Below, piece by piece: positions 8,704 through 17,403 of a stretch of 64,000 bases of DNA. Source of the stretch: Aggregatimonas sangjinii (GTDB taxonomy: Bacteria; Bacteroidota; Bacteroidia; Flavobacteriales; Flavobacteriaceae); NCBI RefSeq assembly GCF_005943945.1, contig NZ_CP040710.1, positions 4,659,615 to 4,723,614 on the forward strand, read 5' to 3'. The position numbers were made by a program, and so were the translations under genes. Below the pieces are notes generated by a model that was not told the origin of the DNA, did not search any database, and saw only the letters and a list, made by a program, of their open reading frames with translations. The stretch's first letter is position 1. Each line of letters begins with the position of its first letter.

Positions 8704-9639
8704 ATGCGACAAGAAACACTTGCGGCATGCCGCAAACGAATATCGTCCTATGTGCACAATACCCCGGTGTTGTCTTCTAGACTGATCAATGAGCTGATCG
8801 GTGCCGAAATGTTTTTCAAGTGCGAAAATTTTCAACGGGCCGGGGCCTATAAGATGCGGGGGGCGACCAATGCTATTTTACAATTACCCGATGGACAACG
8901 TGCCAAGGGCGTGGTAACCCACTCCTCCGGAAATTTTGCCCAGGCCGTTGCTTTGGCTGCCAAAAGTCTTGGGGTAAAAGCACACATTGTGATGCCGACC
9001 TCGGCGCCCGAAGTCAAGAAAGTAGGGGTGAAGCAATATGAAGGGATCATTTACGAATGCCAACCTACGCTCGCAGCGCGTCAAGCGATGGCCGATAAAA
9101 TCGCTGAGGAGACCGGAGCGACATTCTTGCATCCTTCGAACGATATCAATGTAATTATCGGGCAAGGTACTGCAGCGATGGAATTGCTTGAGGACCAACC
9201 CGATCTACATGCCATTTTCTGCCCGGTAGGTGGCGGCGGACTCATAGCGGGCTCTGCTCTGGCCGCCCACTTCTTGGGAAGGGATTGTAAGGTTTATGGT
9301 GGGGAACCGTTTGAAGCCGATGATGCCTATCGTTCGCTACAAAGTGGTAAGATAGAGGGGAATGAAACGGTCAATACCATTGCCGACGGACTAAGAACGA
9401 CCTTAGGGGATAAAAATTTTCCCATTATCAAAGAACATGTTACCGAAATCTTCAGGGTTACCGAAGACGAAATTGTAGCTGCAATGCGCCTGGTATGGGA
9501 GCGAATGAAAATTATCATCGAACCCTCTAGTGCGGTAACTTTGGCGGCACTTATCAGAAATAAGAAATCCTTTCGAAACAGGCGGGTGGGAGTCATCATA
9601 TCGGGAGGTAATGTAGATTTGAATAATTTGCCTTTTTAA
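8704..9639 (+). CDS. Threonine/serine dehydratase (PLP-dependent, serine racemase-like)
   Basis: A 311-residue PLP enzyme of fold type II. The Schiff-base lysine lies in RAGAYKMRGATN (about residue 48), the substrate loop is SSGNFAQAVAL, and the PLP phosphate loop is the Gly-rich VGGGGLIAGSA. It should deaminate L-threonine and/or L-serine, or racemise serine. It lacks the C-terminal ACT regulatory domain of biosynthetic IlvA, so a catabolic or racemase role is more likely. It appears to be a single-gene unit. Confidence 0.88.
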   Translation: MRQETLAACRKRISSYVHNTPVLSSRLINELIGAEMFFKCENFQRAGAYKMRGATNAILQLPDGQRAKGVVTHSSGNFAQAVALAAKSLGVKAHIVMPTSAPEVKKVGVKQYEGIIYECQPTLAARQAMADKIAEETGATFLHPSNDINVIIGQGTAAMELLEDQPDLHAIFCPVGGGGLIAGSALAAHFLGRDCKVYGGEPFEADDAYRSLQSGKIEGNETVNTIADGLRTTLGDKNFPIIKEHVTEIFRVTEDEIVAAMRLVWERMKIIIEPSSAVTLAALIRNKKSFRNRRVGVIISGGNVDLNNLPF

Positions 9640-9829
9640 ACCATTAGAATGGCCCCAGGCGCTGCCTCGGATATGGCATCAAGTTGTTCACGTTTTACAC
9701 GGAAACAAGAAGTTGGAATCAAGAGTCAAGACAAAAGGTCTGGCCGGCCGGGTTCTTGATTCTGATACCTCGAAGACTCTGTCCCGAGGTAGTTTATGTA
9801 TTAAGCATCGATCAAAAATAGATTTCATC

Positions 9830-11296
9830 ATGAAAAAATCACTTTTGGGCAACTTTACCCTTTTTATCCTTATCGGGTCATTGTTCTCGTGCCAATCCGA
9901 TAAAAAGAATGACTGTAATACTGTAGATGGCGTATGGAAATCTTTGGGTTACGGCAGAATTGTGAAAATCGAAGCGGGCGAATACCTTTTGGCCGATGTT
10001 ACCTCCATTTCTTGTGTGCCCATGATGGAAGGTTCCATTGCTGAATTCGGGGATAAGTTGAAGGTAAAGAACGATACGCTTTCACTTGAAAATGGCATCA
10101 ATACCTACTATTTTATTAGAGTAGCTGATGCACCTGCAATTTGTAAGAAAGAAACGCTGGAATACAAAGCGGCGCAGGCAAAGGCGAACGACCCCGAATA
10201 TAATTTCGAGGTGCTTTGGAATACGTTTAAAGACCACTATGCTTACTTTGAGCTGCGAAAGGTGGACCCCGAAAAAATGTACGCGGAGTATCGGCCGAAG
10301 ATCAATCAAGAGACTACGGATGCCGAGTTGTTCTTAGTGCTGAATGAAATGTTGGAGTCTTTTGATGATGGCCATATTGGCATCGATGCGCCCGATGAGA
10401 TAGAGGAAGCGGCTATGAAGTTATATGATGAGGAACAGTCAGCTGACGACCAAGAAGAAGCGGTTAAGGAAGCGCCAAAGGAACGGCTCCGCAATCATGA
10501 GGTTTCGGCTGAGGTCGCTAAAAAGTATATTCCGAAGGGCACCTATGTCAAAAATGGAAATTTGCGCTGGGGTATACTTAAGGATAACATCGGGTATTTA
10601 CAAATAAACCAGATGATGGGTTTGGCAGATTATGGTATCAGCGATACACTTTCGTATCGGGATTACTGGATGGCCTACTTTGAAAAACTAGAAACTGTTG
10701 AAAATGATAATAAGGACGAGCTGGAAGGTATCAACCAATCTTTGGATTCGATTATGAAAGACCTAGGAAATACCGATGCCTTAATAATAGATGTACGTTT
10801 CAACGGAGGTGGAAAAGATGAAGTCGGAATGGCGGTATTGACCCGCTTAAACGATAAAGAACGAATGGTTTTTACCAAAAAAGGGAAAATGGGTGATGGC
10901 TTCACACCGATTAATAGCGTCACCCAGCCTGGCACCGAAAATGCCTATACAAAGCCAATTTATTTGTTAATTGGTCCTGAAGCGGCAAGTGCTACAGAGA
11001 TTATGGCATTGAGCGCAATGTCATTGCCGAACATAACGACTATCGGCTCCCGTACCGAGGGAGTGTTTTCCGATATTTTAGACAGGTCGCTCCCCAATGG
11101 CTGGGAGTTTGGCTTGTCTAGTGAAGTATACCAGGATTTACAAGGTAAAAATTACGAGGGAATGGGAATACCTCCCGATATCGAAATCGGCTATGAAAGG
11201 GATACCCAGAAATTTCTTCACCGTGTCATAAATGGGCTCGCCGCTGATGGTGACGAAGCCATTGAAAAAGCGATTGAAATCATGAAGGAGGATTGA
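9830..11296 (+). CDS. S41 family peptidase lipoprotein (C-terminal processing protease-like)
   Basis: 488 residues from the ATG at 9830; the open frame extends 39 codons upstream, but MKKSLLGNFTLFILIGSLFSC is a clean lipoprotein signal with Cys at about 21. The C-terminal half carries the S41/tail-specific protease core: DALIIDVRFNGGGKDEVGMA, then LLIGPEAASATEIMALSAM (nucleophile Ser in SATE) and TIGSRTEGVFSDIL, and the final GMGIPPDIEI. The middle has a helical cap-like region (FDDGHIGIDAP) and an acidic insert. It probably degrades periplasmic or surface proteins or peptides. Confidence 0.88.
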   Translation: MKKSLLGNFTLFILIGSLFSCQSDKKNDCNTVDGVWKSLGYGRIVKIEAGEYLLADVTSISCVPMMEGSIAEFGDKLKVKNDTLSLENGINTYYFIRVADAPAICKKETLEYKAAQAKANDPEYNFEVLWNTFKDHYAYFELRKVDPEKMYAEYRPKINQETTDAELFLVLNEMLESFDDGHIGIDAPDEIEEAAMKLYDEEQSADDQEEAVKEAPKERLRNHEVSAEVAKKYIPKGTYVKNGNLRWGILKDNIGYLQINQMMGLADYGISDTLSYRDYWMAYFEKLETVENDNKDELEGINQSLDSIMKDLGNTDALIIDVRFNGGGKDEVGMAVLTRLNDKERMVFTKKGKMGDGFTPINSVTQPGTENAYTKPIYLLIGPEAASATEIMALSAMSLPNITTIGSRTEGVFSDILDRSLPNGWEFGLSSEVYQDLQGKNYEGMGIPPDIEIGYERDTQKFLHRVINGLAADGDEAIEKAIEIMKED

Positions 11297-11316
11297 GAGG
11301 CCGTTGTAGGCCGATT

Positions 11317-11742
11317 TTATTGCACGTCCAGTAGGGCCTCCGCCTCCGATATGTGCACTTCAACATTCTGCTTTAAGGCCTCTATTTTTTGTTTTTCCTC
11401 TTTTAGCCAACGCTTTTTTTCCGGGGTAAGCGCCTTACCGTTCATGATTTCATCCGAATCAAAACGATTGCCGAAACGCTGCATCCAATCCATCATTTCG
11501 GCATTTGATTCCTGAAGATCTTTCATGGCCTTTTCATACACCTTCCCTTGAGCTGTGGAGTCAACCTTGGGCTTGAGCTGCCCCACTAGCTTTGCAATGG
11601 TGCCCATTTTCGGCATTACTTCATCGTGTACAGCAAGTACTTCCTTCATTTGCTCGGCCGAGGGGTCCTTTTTTTCTTCTTTACAGGATAAAATCAGAAT
11701 TGAAAATAGGAACAGGAACGTTATTTTTTTCAAATATTTCAT
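11317..11742 (-). CDS. Small helical lipoprotein, function unknown
   Basis: 141 residues with signal peptide MKYLKKITFLFLFSILILSC (lipobox ILSC), then a charged, helix-rich mature part (AVHDEVMPKMGTIAKLVGQL; ESNAEMMDWMQRFGN; EEKQKIEALKQNVEVHISEA) predicted to form coiled coils. Similar Flavobacterial proteins often carry the uninformative name viral A-type inclusion protein. It is convergent with the S41 protease, 20 bp away, and divergent from the DMT transporter. No function is assigned. Confidence 0.75.
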   Translation of the reverse strand: MKYLKKITFLFLFSILILSCKEEKKDPSAEQMKEVLAVHDEVMPKMGTIAKLVGQLKPKVDSTAQGKVYEKAMKDLQESNAEMMDWMQRFGNRFDSDEIMNGKALTPEKKRWLKEEKQKIEALKQNVEVHISEAEALLDVQ

Positions 11743-11834
11743 AGAATGCTAATTAACAACTTGGGTAAAATTACAAAATACCGATGCATTTAGTTCTATT
11801 GAAAATCACCACTTTTGTCAAAAATTAAAACAAC

Positions 11835-12710
11835 TTGAACGATTTTCAAAAAAAGTGGTTTTATTTAATACTGCTTGCCCTGGTTTGGGGCTCTTCCTTT
11901 ATCCTTATAAAAAAAGCCCTCATCGGACTTTCACCCATACAGCTGGGCGGCCTTCGTATTGTAATCGCTTCGTTGACCTTGTTTATCTTAGGATTCAAGA
12001 GCCTGTCTACAATAAGCCCGCGAGATTGGAAATGGGTGGTGATCGGTGGCCTGACCAGTTCATTCTTTCCACCTTTTTTGTTTGCCTTGGCCCAGACTGA
12101 ATTGGATAGTGGTGTTACCGCCATTTTTAATTCCACAGTGCCCTTGTTGACGGGCTTGGTAGGTATCGCTATGTTCGGGGCCATGTTCGCTAAAGAACAG
12201 CTATTGGGCGTTTTTATCGGCCTGTTCGGTACCGTGGCCCTTATCGTTTCAGGTATGGAGCTGGTGCCCGATCAGAACTACTGGTATGCCGGTTTTATTT
12301 TATTATCCGCATTAGGGTACGCCTTTAATATTAACATTATCAAGAGCAAGCTACCCCATTTAAGTGCCCTCGCCGTGACTACGGGTAGCTTCGCCGTTGC
12401 CTTTGTGCCAGCTCTTGTATTGGTTATATATTCCGGATTCTTCAATGAGATAGCCCACGACGTGCCGATGCAGGATGCACTTTGGTACTTAGCTGCTCTT
12501 GCTATCTTGGGAACCGCTTTGGCCAATATGTACTTCAATAAATTGATACATGTGTCCAGTCCCGTTTTCGCCGCATCGGTTACTTACTTGATACCTTTGG
12601 TGGCCATTTTGTGGGGTGTTTGGGATGGGGAAGCGATAAACGTGTACCAATTATTGGGCGGTTTGATTATTCTTTTCGGAGTATGGTTGGTGAATAAAAA
12701 GAAACGATAA
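11835..12710 (+). CDS. EamA/DMT family transporter
   Basis: 291 residues with about ten hydrophobic helices in two EamA repeats. Repeat one begins WFYLILLALVWGSSFILIKK and includes GLSPIQLGGLRIVIASLTL; repeat two includes YAGFILLSALGYAFNINIIK and ends with LGGLIILFGVWLVNKKKR. The start is TTG at 11835 (MNDFQKKWF), as no ATG precedes the first helix. These inner-membrane drug/metabolite transporters export small metabolites such as amino acids; the substrate is unknown. It appears monocistronic. Confidence 0.88.
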   Translation: MNDFQKKWFYLILLALVWGSSFILIKKALIGLSPIQLGGLRIVIASLTLFILGFKSLSTISPRDWKWVVIGGLTSSFFPPFLFALAQTELDSGVTAIFNSTVPLLTGLVGIAMFGAMFAKEQLLGVFIGLFGTVALIVSGMELVPDQNYWYAGFILLSALGYAFNINIIKSKLPHLSALAVTTGSFAVAFVPALVLVIYSGFFNEIAHDVPMQDALWYLAALAILGTALANMYFNKLIHVSSPVFAASVTYLIPLVAILWGVWDGEAINVYQLLGGLIILFGVWLVNKKKR

Positions 12711-12920
12711 GTGCCTGTTCCTTTGATTTTAATTGGGTTGAGCACGTATTTCTTTATAGTTTTTTTACTGCAAACCACACCTTCGGATTCCTGAACTAAG
12801 TCTTATATATCGTATTTACCAATGCTGCTTTTGCCTAAGAGTGCGATTTATTTTTCCATAACTGTAACAGTCCGAAAATCCCTTTATCTTTAAGAGGTAA
12901 TCCATCAAAAAACAAGGAAA

Positions 12921-13673
12921 ATGAAAAATCAATTCTACTCGGGCATCATCGTATTGTTAATGGCATTTACCATACAGGAAACTACGGCCCAATCTAAAAA
13001 CATTTCGGTCGATACTTTTAACAAGGTAATCGTTAGTCCACATATTGAGGTTACGCTTGTAGAGGGGGACGAAGAATCGGTGACGATCAACAATGCCAAG
13101 GTCTCCATGGAGAAAATCAACGTAGAGGTCGAGGGTAAGACATTGCGTTTGTATTTAGACGGGGCGCGGGTTATCACGAAATCGGAAAAGATAAACAATG
13201 ATAACTGGAAGGGTAGTCGCGCTATTTATGACGGTACACAGGTAACTGCTACTGTCACGTACAAAAAGCTAGATCGGTTGTCGGTTAGAGGCGAGGAAAT
13301 CGTGCGCGTGAGCAGTGCAATGGATCAGGAAGACCTAAAACTAACTATTTATGGAGAGTCTAAAGTCTATTTTGATGACTTGACTACCAAAGAGCTTACC
13401 GTGGCGATTTACGGGGAAAGCTATTTGGAATTGACTGCTGGTTCGGTAGGGCGTCAGGTATATCGCGCCTATGGAGAAAGCGAGGTAAATGCTTCAGAAA
13501 TCGAGAACGAATCTACGAAGATTACGGCCTACGGGGAAAGTAACTTTAGGGTAAACGTTTCCGATAGGCTTAAGGTTACATGTTACGGCGAGACCCAAAT
13601 CAATTATGTGGGCAGTCCGGAAGTCGACAAGGGTATTGTCATCGGAGAGGCCGAGATTCGAAAGATAGGGTGA
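12921..13673 (+). CDS. Head GIN domain (DUF2807) secreted protein with 20-residue solenoid repeat
   Basis: 250 residues, signal peptide to about residue 24 (FTIQETTAQ). After KNISVDTFNKVIVSPHIEVT the C-terminal half contains YGES/YGET at residues 144, 164, 184, 204 and 222, so a nearly exact 20-residue period, with related GE turns (VRGEE near 122, IGEAE near 241). This is the single-stranded beta-helix of the GIN/DUF2807 family (putative auto-transporter adhesin, head GIN domain), widespread in Bacteroidota. The cellular role is unsettled. A strong terminator follows at 13708. Confidence 0.85.
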   Translation: MKNQFYSGIIVLLMAFTIQETTAQSKNISVDTFNKVIVSPHIEVTLVEGDEESVTINNAKVSMEKINVEVEGKTLRLYLDGARVITKSEKINNDNWKGSRAIYDGTQVTATVTYKKLDRLSVRGEEIVRVSSAMDQEDLKLTIYGESKVYFDDLTTKELTVAIYGESYLELTAGSVGRQVYRAYGESEVNASEIENESTKITAYGESNFRVNVSDRLKVTCYGETQINYVGSPEVDKGIVIGEAEIRKIG

Positions 13674-13707
13674 ACGATAGATTGCCATACATACTTGAAT
13701 GTGAATG

Positions 13708-13735
13708 AAATCGGATACTTGTATCCGATTTTTTT
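13708..13735 (+). terminator. Intrinsic terminator after the GIN-domain gene
   Basis: A perfect 11-bp stem (AAATCGGATAC, two-base loop, GTATCCGATTT) is followed by further T residues. It lies 35 bp downstream of the stop. Confidence 0.85.
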
Positions 13736-13801
13736 ATAGATTAAGCTCGGGTTATGAGCTTGCGTAATTTATTTTTTTGTATTTTAAAACAAAAGAAAAT
13801 T

Positions 13802-14257
13802 ATGAAATTACACCCATTACCCATACGGTTTGGTATTGCTACTGCAGGATCTTTGATCGCTTACTTTTTGATACTATCGTTGTTGGGTCTTCATACCAAC
13901 CCGCTCTTCAGTATATTCAATGGCGTAATTACCGGATTCGGAATCTACGAATCGATCAAATATTTTAAAATCGAGCAGGGTTCCAATTTTGGTTACGGTA
14001 TGGGGTTTTCAGCGGGTGTCGTTACCGGTTTTGTCGCAACCTTGATTTTTACGATTTTTTTCGCGCTGTATTCAACTGAATTGAATACTGCCTTTCTACA
14101 GGAATTGTCACCGACTTGGTACGATAGATATGCTTCTTTTCAAGCGATTGTGTTTTTTACGGTAGCGATTATGGGATTCGCTACAAGCTTGGTGCTTACC
14201 TTGGCTTTTATGCAACTTTTCAAAAGCTCGAACAACCAAAGGAAAAAAAGCGTCTAA
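13802..14257 (+). CDS. DUF4199-like four-helix membrane protein
   Basis: 151 residues from the ATG at 13802; an upstream in-frame ATG at 13754 gives an unlikely extension. Four hydrophobic segments are visible: FGIATAGSLIAYFLILSLLG, FSIFNGVITGFGIYESI, FGYGMGFSAGVVTGFVATLI with IFTIFFAL, and VFFTVAIMGFATSLVLTLAF. Pattern and length fit the DUF4199 family of Bacteroidota inner-membrane proteins. The C-terminus is basic (NNQRKKSV). Function unknown; it precedes rplU but the ribosomal genes have their own promoter. Confidence 0.65.
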   Translation: MKLHPLPIRFGIATAGSLIAYFLILSLLGLHTNPLFSIFNGVITGFGIYESIKYFKIEQGSNFGYGMGFSAGVVTGFVATLIFTIFFALYSTELNTAFLQELSPTWYDRYASFQAIVFFTVAIMGFATSLVLTLAFMQLFKSSNNQRKKSV

Positions 14258-14273
14258 ATTCTGTTCAAAACTA

Positions 14274-14303
14274 TTGTAGATTACCTATTTACACGTATAT
14301 TTG
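14274..14303 (+). promoter_or_regulatory. Bacteroidota-type promoter for rplU-rpmA
   Basis: TATATTTG (14296-14303) matches the -7 consensus TAnnTTTG, and TTG at 14274-14276 lies 19 bp upstream, the spacing expected for the -33 box. The rplU ATG follows about 50 bp later, so this is the best supported promoter in the window. Confidence 0.75.
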
Positions 14304-14354
14304 CATCCGCTTAATGAAAAATTAGGCGTTAATGAGCTAACTAATATACACGCT

Positions 14355-15053
14355 ATGTATGCAATTGTAGAGATGGCAGGGCAGCAATTTAAGGTTGCGA
14401 AAGACCAGAAAGTGTATGTTCACCGGTTACAGACTGAGGAAGGTAAAAAGGTAACTTTTAACAATGTACTTCTTTTGGATGACGGAACGAACATCACCGT
14501 AGGCGCCCCAGCTATAAGCGGTGCGGCCGTAGAGGCCAAAGTCGTTAAACACCTGAAGGGTGACAAAGTAATCGTCTTTAAAAAGAAAAGACGTAAAGGG
14601 TATAAAAAGAAAAACGGTCACCGCCAATCGTTGACTGAAATCGTTATCGAGAGCATCGTTGCAAAAGGTGCGAAGAAAACGGAATCAAAAAAAGAGACAA
14701 AGCCATCGAAAGCCAAGGTTGACGGAAAGGCAGCTCCTGTAGAGGTATCTGTTGCATCAAAACCGAAAGCCGAGAAAGCAGCTCCAAAGAAGGCGACTTC
14801 AAAGGCAAAAGCGGATGACTTGAAGAAAATCGAAGGTATCGGCCCTAAAATCGCCGAAACTTTGATTGCGGCAGGCATCGCGACTTTTGCTGATTTATCG
14901 AAGGCGAAACCAGCTAAAATTATCGAGATTATCGCTGATGTTCGTGGTAACCATGTGACCGATACTTGGCCAGAACAGGCAAAACTTGCAGCTGAAGGCA
15001 AGTGGGACGAGCTAAAGAAATGGCAAGACGAACTGGACGGCGGTAAAGCGTAA
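14355..15053 (+). CDS. rplU: 50S ribosomal protein L21 with helix-hairpin-helix C-terminal extension
   Basis: 232 residues from the ATG at 14355 (MYAIVEMAGQQFKVAKDQKV). The first ~105 are canonical L21, ending with the basic KVIVFKKKRRKGYKKKNGHR and QSLTEIVIESI. A Lys/Ala/Pro-rich linker follows, then a helix-hairpin-helix domain (LKKIEGIGPKIAETLIAAGI; FADLSKAKPAKIIEIIADV) and a final WPEQAKLAAEGKWDELKKW helix. L21 is a large-subunit protein that binds 23S rRNA; the extension, known in Flavobacteria, may add rRNA contacts. The open frame extends upstream but overlaps the promoter, so ATG 14355 is correct. rpmA follows. Confidence 0.95.
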   Translation: MYAIVEMAGQQFKVAKDQKVYVHRLQTEEGKKVTFNNVLLLDDGTNITVGAPAISGAAVEAKVVKHLKGDKVIVFKKKRRKGYKKKNGHRQSLTEIVIESIVAKGAKKTESKKETKPSKAKVDGKAAPVEVSVASKPKAEKAAPKKATSKAKADDLKKIEGIGPKIAETLIAAGIATFADLSKAKPAKIIEIIADVRGNHVTDTWPEQAKLAAEGKWDELKKWQDELDGGKA

Positions 15054-15108
15054 TACTAAACATATCGGCCTTTGACTACGATCAAGGACCGATCAAAAAT
15101 AAAATATC

Positions 15109-15369
15109 ATGGCACACAAAAAAGGTGTAGGTAGTTCCAAGAACGGAAGGGAATCGGAATCGAAACGTTTGGGCGTTAAAATTTTTGGCGGTCAAGCTGC
15201 CACTGCCGGGAACATTATCGTACGACAAAGAGGTACACGACACAACCCAGGAGAGAATGTTTATGCCGGTAAGGACCATACGTTACATGCCCGAGTAGAT
15301 GGTCTTGTAAAATTCGAAAAGAAAGCTGGTGGAAAATCTTATGTTTCCATTGAGCCTTTCGAGGCGTAA
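15109..15369 (+). CDS. rpmA: 50S ribosomal protein L27
   Basis: 86 residues beginning [20 protein letters not shown], the L27 signature, and containing [18 protein letters not shown] and [19 protein letters not shown]27's N-terminal tail reaches the peptidyl-transferase centre. There is no N-terminal processing extension of the Firmicutes type. It lies 55 bp after rplU, the universal order, and is followed by a terminator. Confidence 0.98.
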   Translation: MAHKKGVGSSKNGRESESKRLGVKIFGGQAATAGNIIVRQRGTRHNPGENVYAGKDHTLHARVDGLVKFEKKAGGKSYVSIEPFEA

Positions 15370-15418
15370 TATGCTTTTCGTTTAAAAATAGATGTCTTTG
15401 GCGTTTGAGCAAAGACCG

Positions 15419-15450
15419 AAACCCTTTCCAATTTGGAAGGGGTTTTTTGG
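15419..15450 (+). terminator. Intrinsic terminator of the rplU-rpmA operon
   Basis: AACCCTTTCC and GGAAGGGGTT form a 10-bp stem with one G-U pair around a short AT loop, followed by TTTT. It is 50 bp after rpmA. Confidence 0.8.
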
Positions 15451-15508
15451 TTTAGGAGATTACGGATTTGTTGGTGCCCGTAGTGCTATTCGACGCACAA
15501 TTTTAACT

Positions 15509-15539
15509 AACATTTGTCGTTTTATTTATGACAAATGTT
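15509..15539. promoter_or_regulatory. Dyad operator upstream of the Xre/RES toxin-antitoxin operon
   Basis: A perfect 10-bp inverted repeat, AACATTTGTC and GACAAATGTT, is separated by 11 bp, giving half-site centres 21 bp (two helical turns) apart. It ends 28 bp before the antitoxin ATG, a position suited to promoter blocking. Xre-type antitoxins usually repress their own operon, so this is the likely autoregulatory site. Confidence 0.65.
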
Positions 15540-15566
15540 GTATATTAGTTATTATAAAAATACATT

Positions 15567-16007
15567 ATGTCTTCAGCTCAGAAATTATTTCATAAAAAAG
15601 GTCAAAACATATCTTTCGGATGGAACGATGACCAGCGTTCTTACGTGCTGATAAAAATGGTTCGGGAGGGCATACCCTACCACGACTTCTCGGCCGTTTC
15701 CAGTCTATCACCGTTCACATTAAAGGAATGGGCGAGTTTTCTGAATGTGTCAACAAGAACCCTAGAACGTCACCGAGAGGAAAACAAGACCTTTCGGCAA
15801 GAACAAAGTGAACGAATCTTATCCATATACCAACTTTTAAATTATGGTGTATCGGTATTCGGATATAAGGAGGGCTTCTTCGATTGGCTGAGCGCTGAAA
15901 GTATAGCCCTGGGTGGCGTAAAACCCAAAGATCTTCTCGATACCAGTATTGGCATCAATATGGTAAAAGACGAGCTGGGCAGGCTGGAACACGGCATACT
16001 GGCATGA
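15567..16007 (+). CDS. Xre/MbcA/ParS-family antitoxin of a RES-type toxin-antitoxin pair
   Basis: 146 residues. A degenerate helix-turn-helix is visible in PFTLKEWASFLNVSTRTLER, followed by SERILSIYQLLNYGVSVFGY and the C-terminal toxin-binding segment WLSAESIALGGVKPKDLLDT and SIGINMVKDELGRLEHG, typical of the MbcA/ParS/Xre antitoxin domain. It should neutralise the downstream RES toxin and repress the operon. Its stop overlaps the toxin start by 4 bp (ATGA), so translation is coupled. A dyad operator lies directly upstream. Confidence 0.88.
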   Translation: MSSAQKLFHKKGQNISFGWNDDQRSYVLIKMVREGIPYHDFSAVSSLSPFTLKEWASFLNVSTRTLERHREENKTFRQEQSERILSIYQLLNYGVSVFGYKEGFFDWLSAESIALGGVKPKDLLDTSIGINMVKDELGRLEHGILA

Positions 16008-16468
16008 TCGTTTATCGGCTTTCCAAAGAAAAATACAAGGCGGACCTCTCGGGAATCGGTGCTGAAAAATACGGTGGAAGATGGAACAACAAGGGTACTC
16101 GAATGGTGTACACTGCACAATCAAGGGCACTTGCCAATCTTGAGGTGGCCGTTCATGTTGCCTTGAAAAGCTTGCCCAAAGACTATTTTATGACCGCTAT
16201 TGAAATACCCGAAACGTTAATAACGAAATATGACGAGGGCAGATTGAAGAAGAAAGCATGGAAAAGCAATCCGCCTATTGCATTTACCCAAAGTGAAGGT
16301 GATGCTTTTATCAAGACCGACCAAACCCTTATTTTGAAAGTACCCTCCGCCATTGTTCAAGGCGATTTTAATTACCTAATCAATCCCCTGCATGCCGAAT
16401 TTGGTAAGATTAAAATCCTGAGTAGCGAACTGTTTAGCTTTGACGAACGATTGATTAGGCCATTATAG
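16004..16468 (+). CDS. RES-domain toxin (NAD+ phosphorylase family)
   Basis: 154 residues starting MIVYRLSKEKYKADLSGIGA, then KYGGRWNNKGTRMVYTAQSR and ALANLEVAVHV, the classic RES-domain core with its conserved Arg, Glu and Ser (R-E-S). Characterised relatives such as MbcT and ParT act on NAD+ by phosphorolysis or ADP-ribosylation and stop growth. It ends FDERLIRPL, so it is complete. It is translationally coupled to the antitoxin by ATGA. Confidence 0.9.
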   Translation: MIVYRLSKEKYKADLSGIGAEKYGGRWNNKGTRMVYTAQSRALANLEVAVHVALKSLPKDYFMTAIEIPETLITKYDEGRLKKKAWKSNPPIAFTQSEGDAFIKTDQTLILKVPSAIVQGDFNYLINPLHAEFGKIKILSSELFSFDERLIRPL

Positions 16469-16562
16469 GCAAAATAAAATGTATCCTTTAGCATTTTTTT
16501 TTGATTAAATATTGAAAACGCTATAATTATCTATATGGTAGCGGTAACTTACCGTAAAAACA

Positions 16563-17381
16563 ATGGCTACTCCGATTGTTTCAGAAATTTACCACTATCC
16601 TTTAAAATCTTCAAAAGGTGTTTCCATGCCGACTGCCGAGGTTCGATTAACAGGTTTGAGGAATGATCGCACAATATCCGTCATCGATGGCAAGAATAAA
16701 GTTGTTACCGGAAGGGAGTATCCAGAATTGATTCACCTCATAACTAAGATAGAAAAGGGGCAGCTGTATGTAAAAACCCCCTCATCGGAAATCTTTAACA
16801 TAGCATTACCCTCTTCCCAATCGACCATCGAGGTGAAACTATTTCGTAATCGCGTTTTGGGAACACTTTTCGATGCAGCTGCTTCAGAATTTATTTCTAC
16901 CTATTTGAAAGGGAATTTTCAATTGATTCATTTGGGGGCCGATTTTAGGAACCTGGCGAAAGAAAGAGGTGGACGTAACGGGGAACGTACCGGTTTTGCA
17001 GATTCGGCTCCTGTACACTTGATCAATCGCAGTACCTTGAACTATCTAAATTTGAATTTGAGCGACAAAGTGACATCGAAAAATTTTAGACCGAATATCG
17101 TCATCGACGGATTCGAAGCTTTTGAGGAGGACCATTGGAAGGCAGTACACATCGGTGGATGCCGATTTCGAGTTCAAGAAATGACCAAAAGATGTGTCTT
17201 TACTACAATAGACCCCGAAACTGCGCAAAAAGACGCCGAGGTAGAACCATTGGCCACTTTGGCAAAACTACGGTCTATGCAACAGTTACCAGCGACCTTC
17301 GGAATTGGCCTAGTGCCCAAGTCGGAGGGCGTTATAGCGGTAGGCGACGCACTGATAGTGGAAAAGGTTGCCGAAAACTAA
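16563..17381 (+). CDS. MOSC domain protein (YcbX/mARC-like)
   Basis: 272 residues with an N-terminal MOSC_N beta barrel (VSEIYHYPLKSSKGVSMPTA; GLRNDRTISVIDG) and a MOSC domain containing FRPNIVIDGFEAFEEDHWKA and KRCVFTTIDPETAQKDAEVE. The Cys in KRCVFTT (about residue 210) corresponds to the molybdenum ligand of mARC/YcbX enzymes, which reduce N-hydroxylated compounds. There is no C-terminal 2Fe-2S ferredoxin domain, so a separate electron donor is needed. The FAD/NAD-binding gene begins 22 bp later and could be related functionally, which is inference. Confidence 0.85.
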   Translation: MATPIVSEIYHYPLKSSKGVSMPTAEVRLTGLRNDRTISVIDGKNKVVTGREYPELIHLITKIEKGQLYVKTPSSEIFNIALPSSQSTIEVKLFRNRVLGTLFDAAASEFISTYLKGNFQLIHLGADFRNLAKERGGRNGERTGFADSAPVHLINRSTLNYLNLNLSDKVTSKNFRPNIVIDGFEAFEEDHWKAVHIGGCRFRVQEMTKRCVFTTIDPETAQKDAEVEPLATLAKLRSMQQLPATFGIGLVPKSEGVIAVGDALIVEKVAEN

Positions 17382-17403
17382 GTACAGCCTGCAAAATAAG
17401 CAC

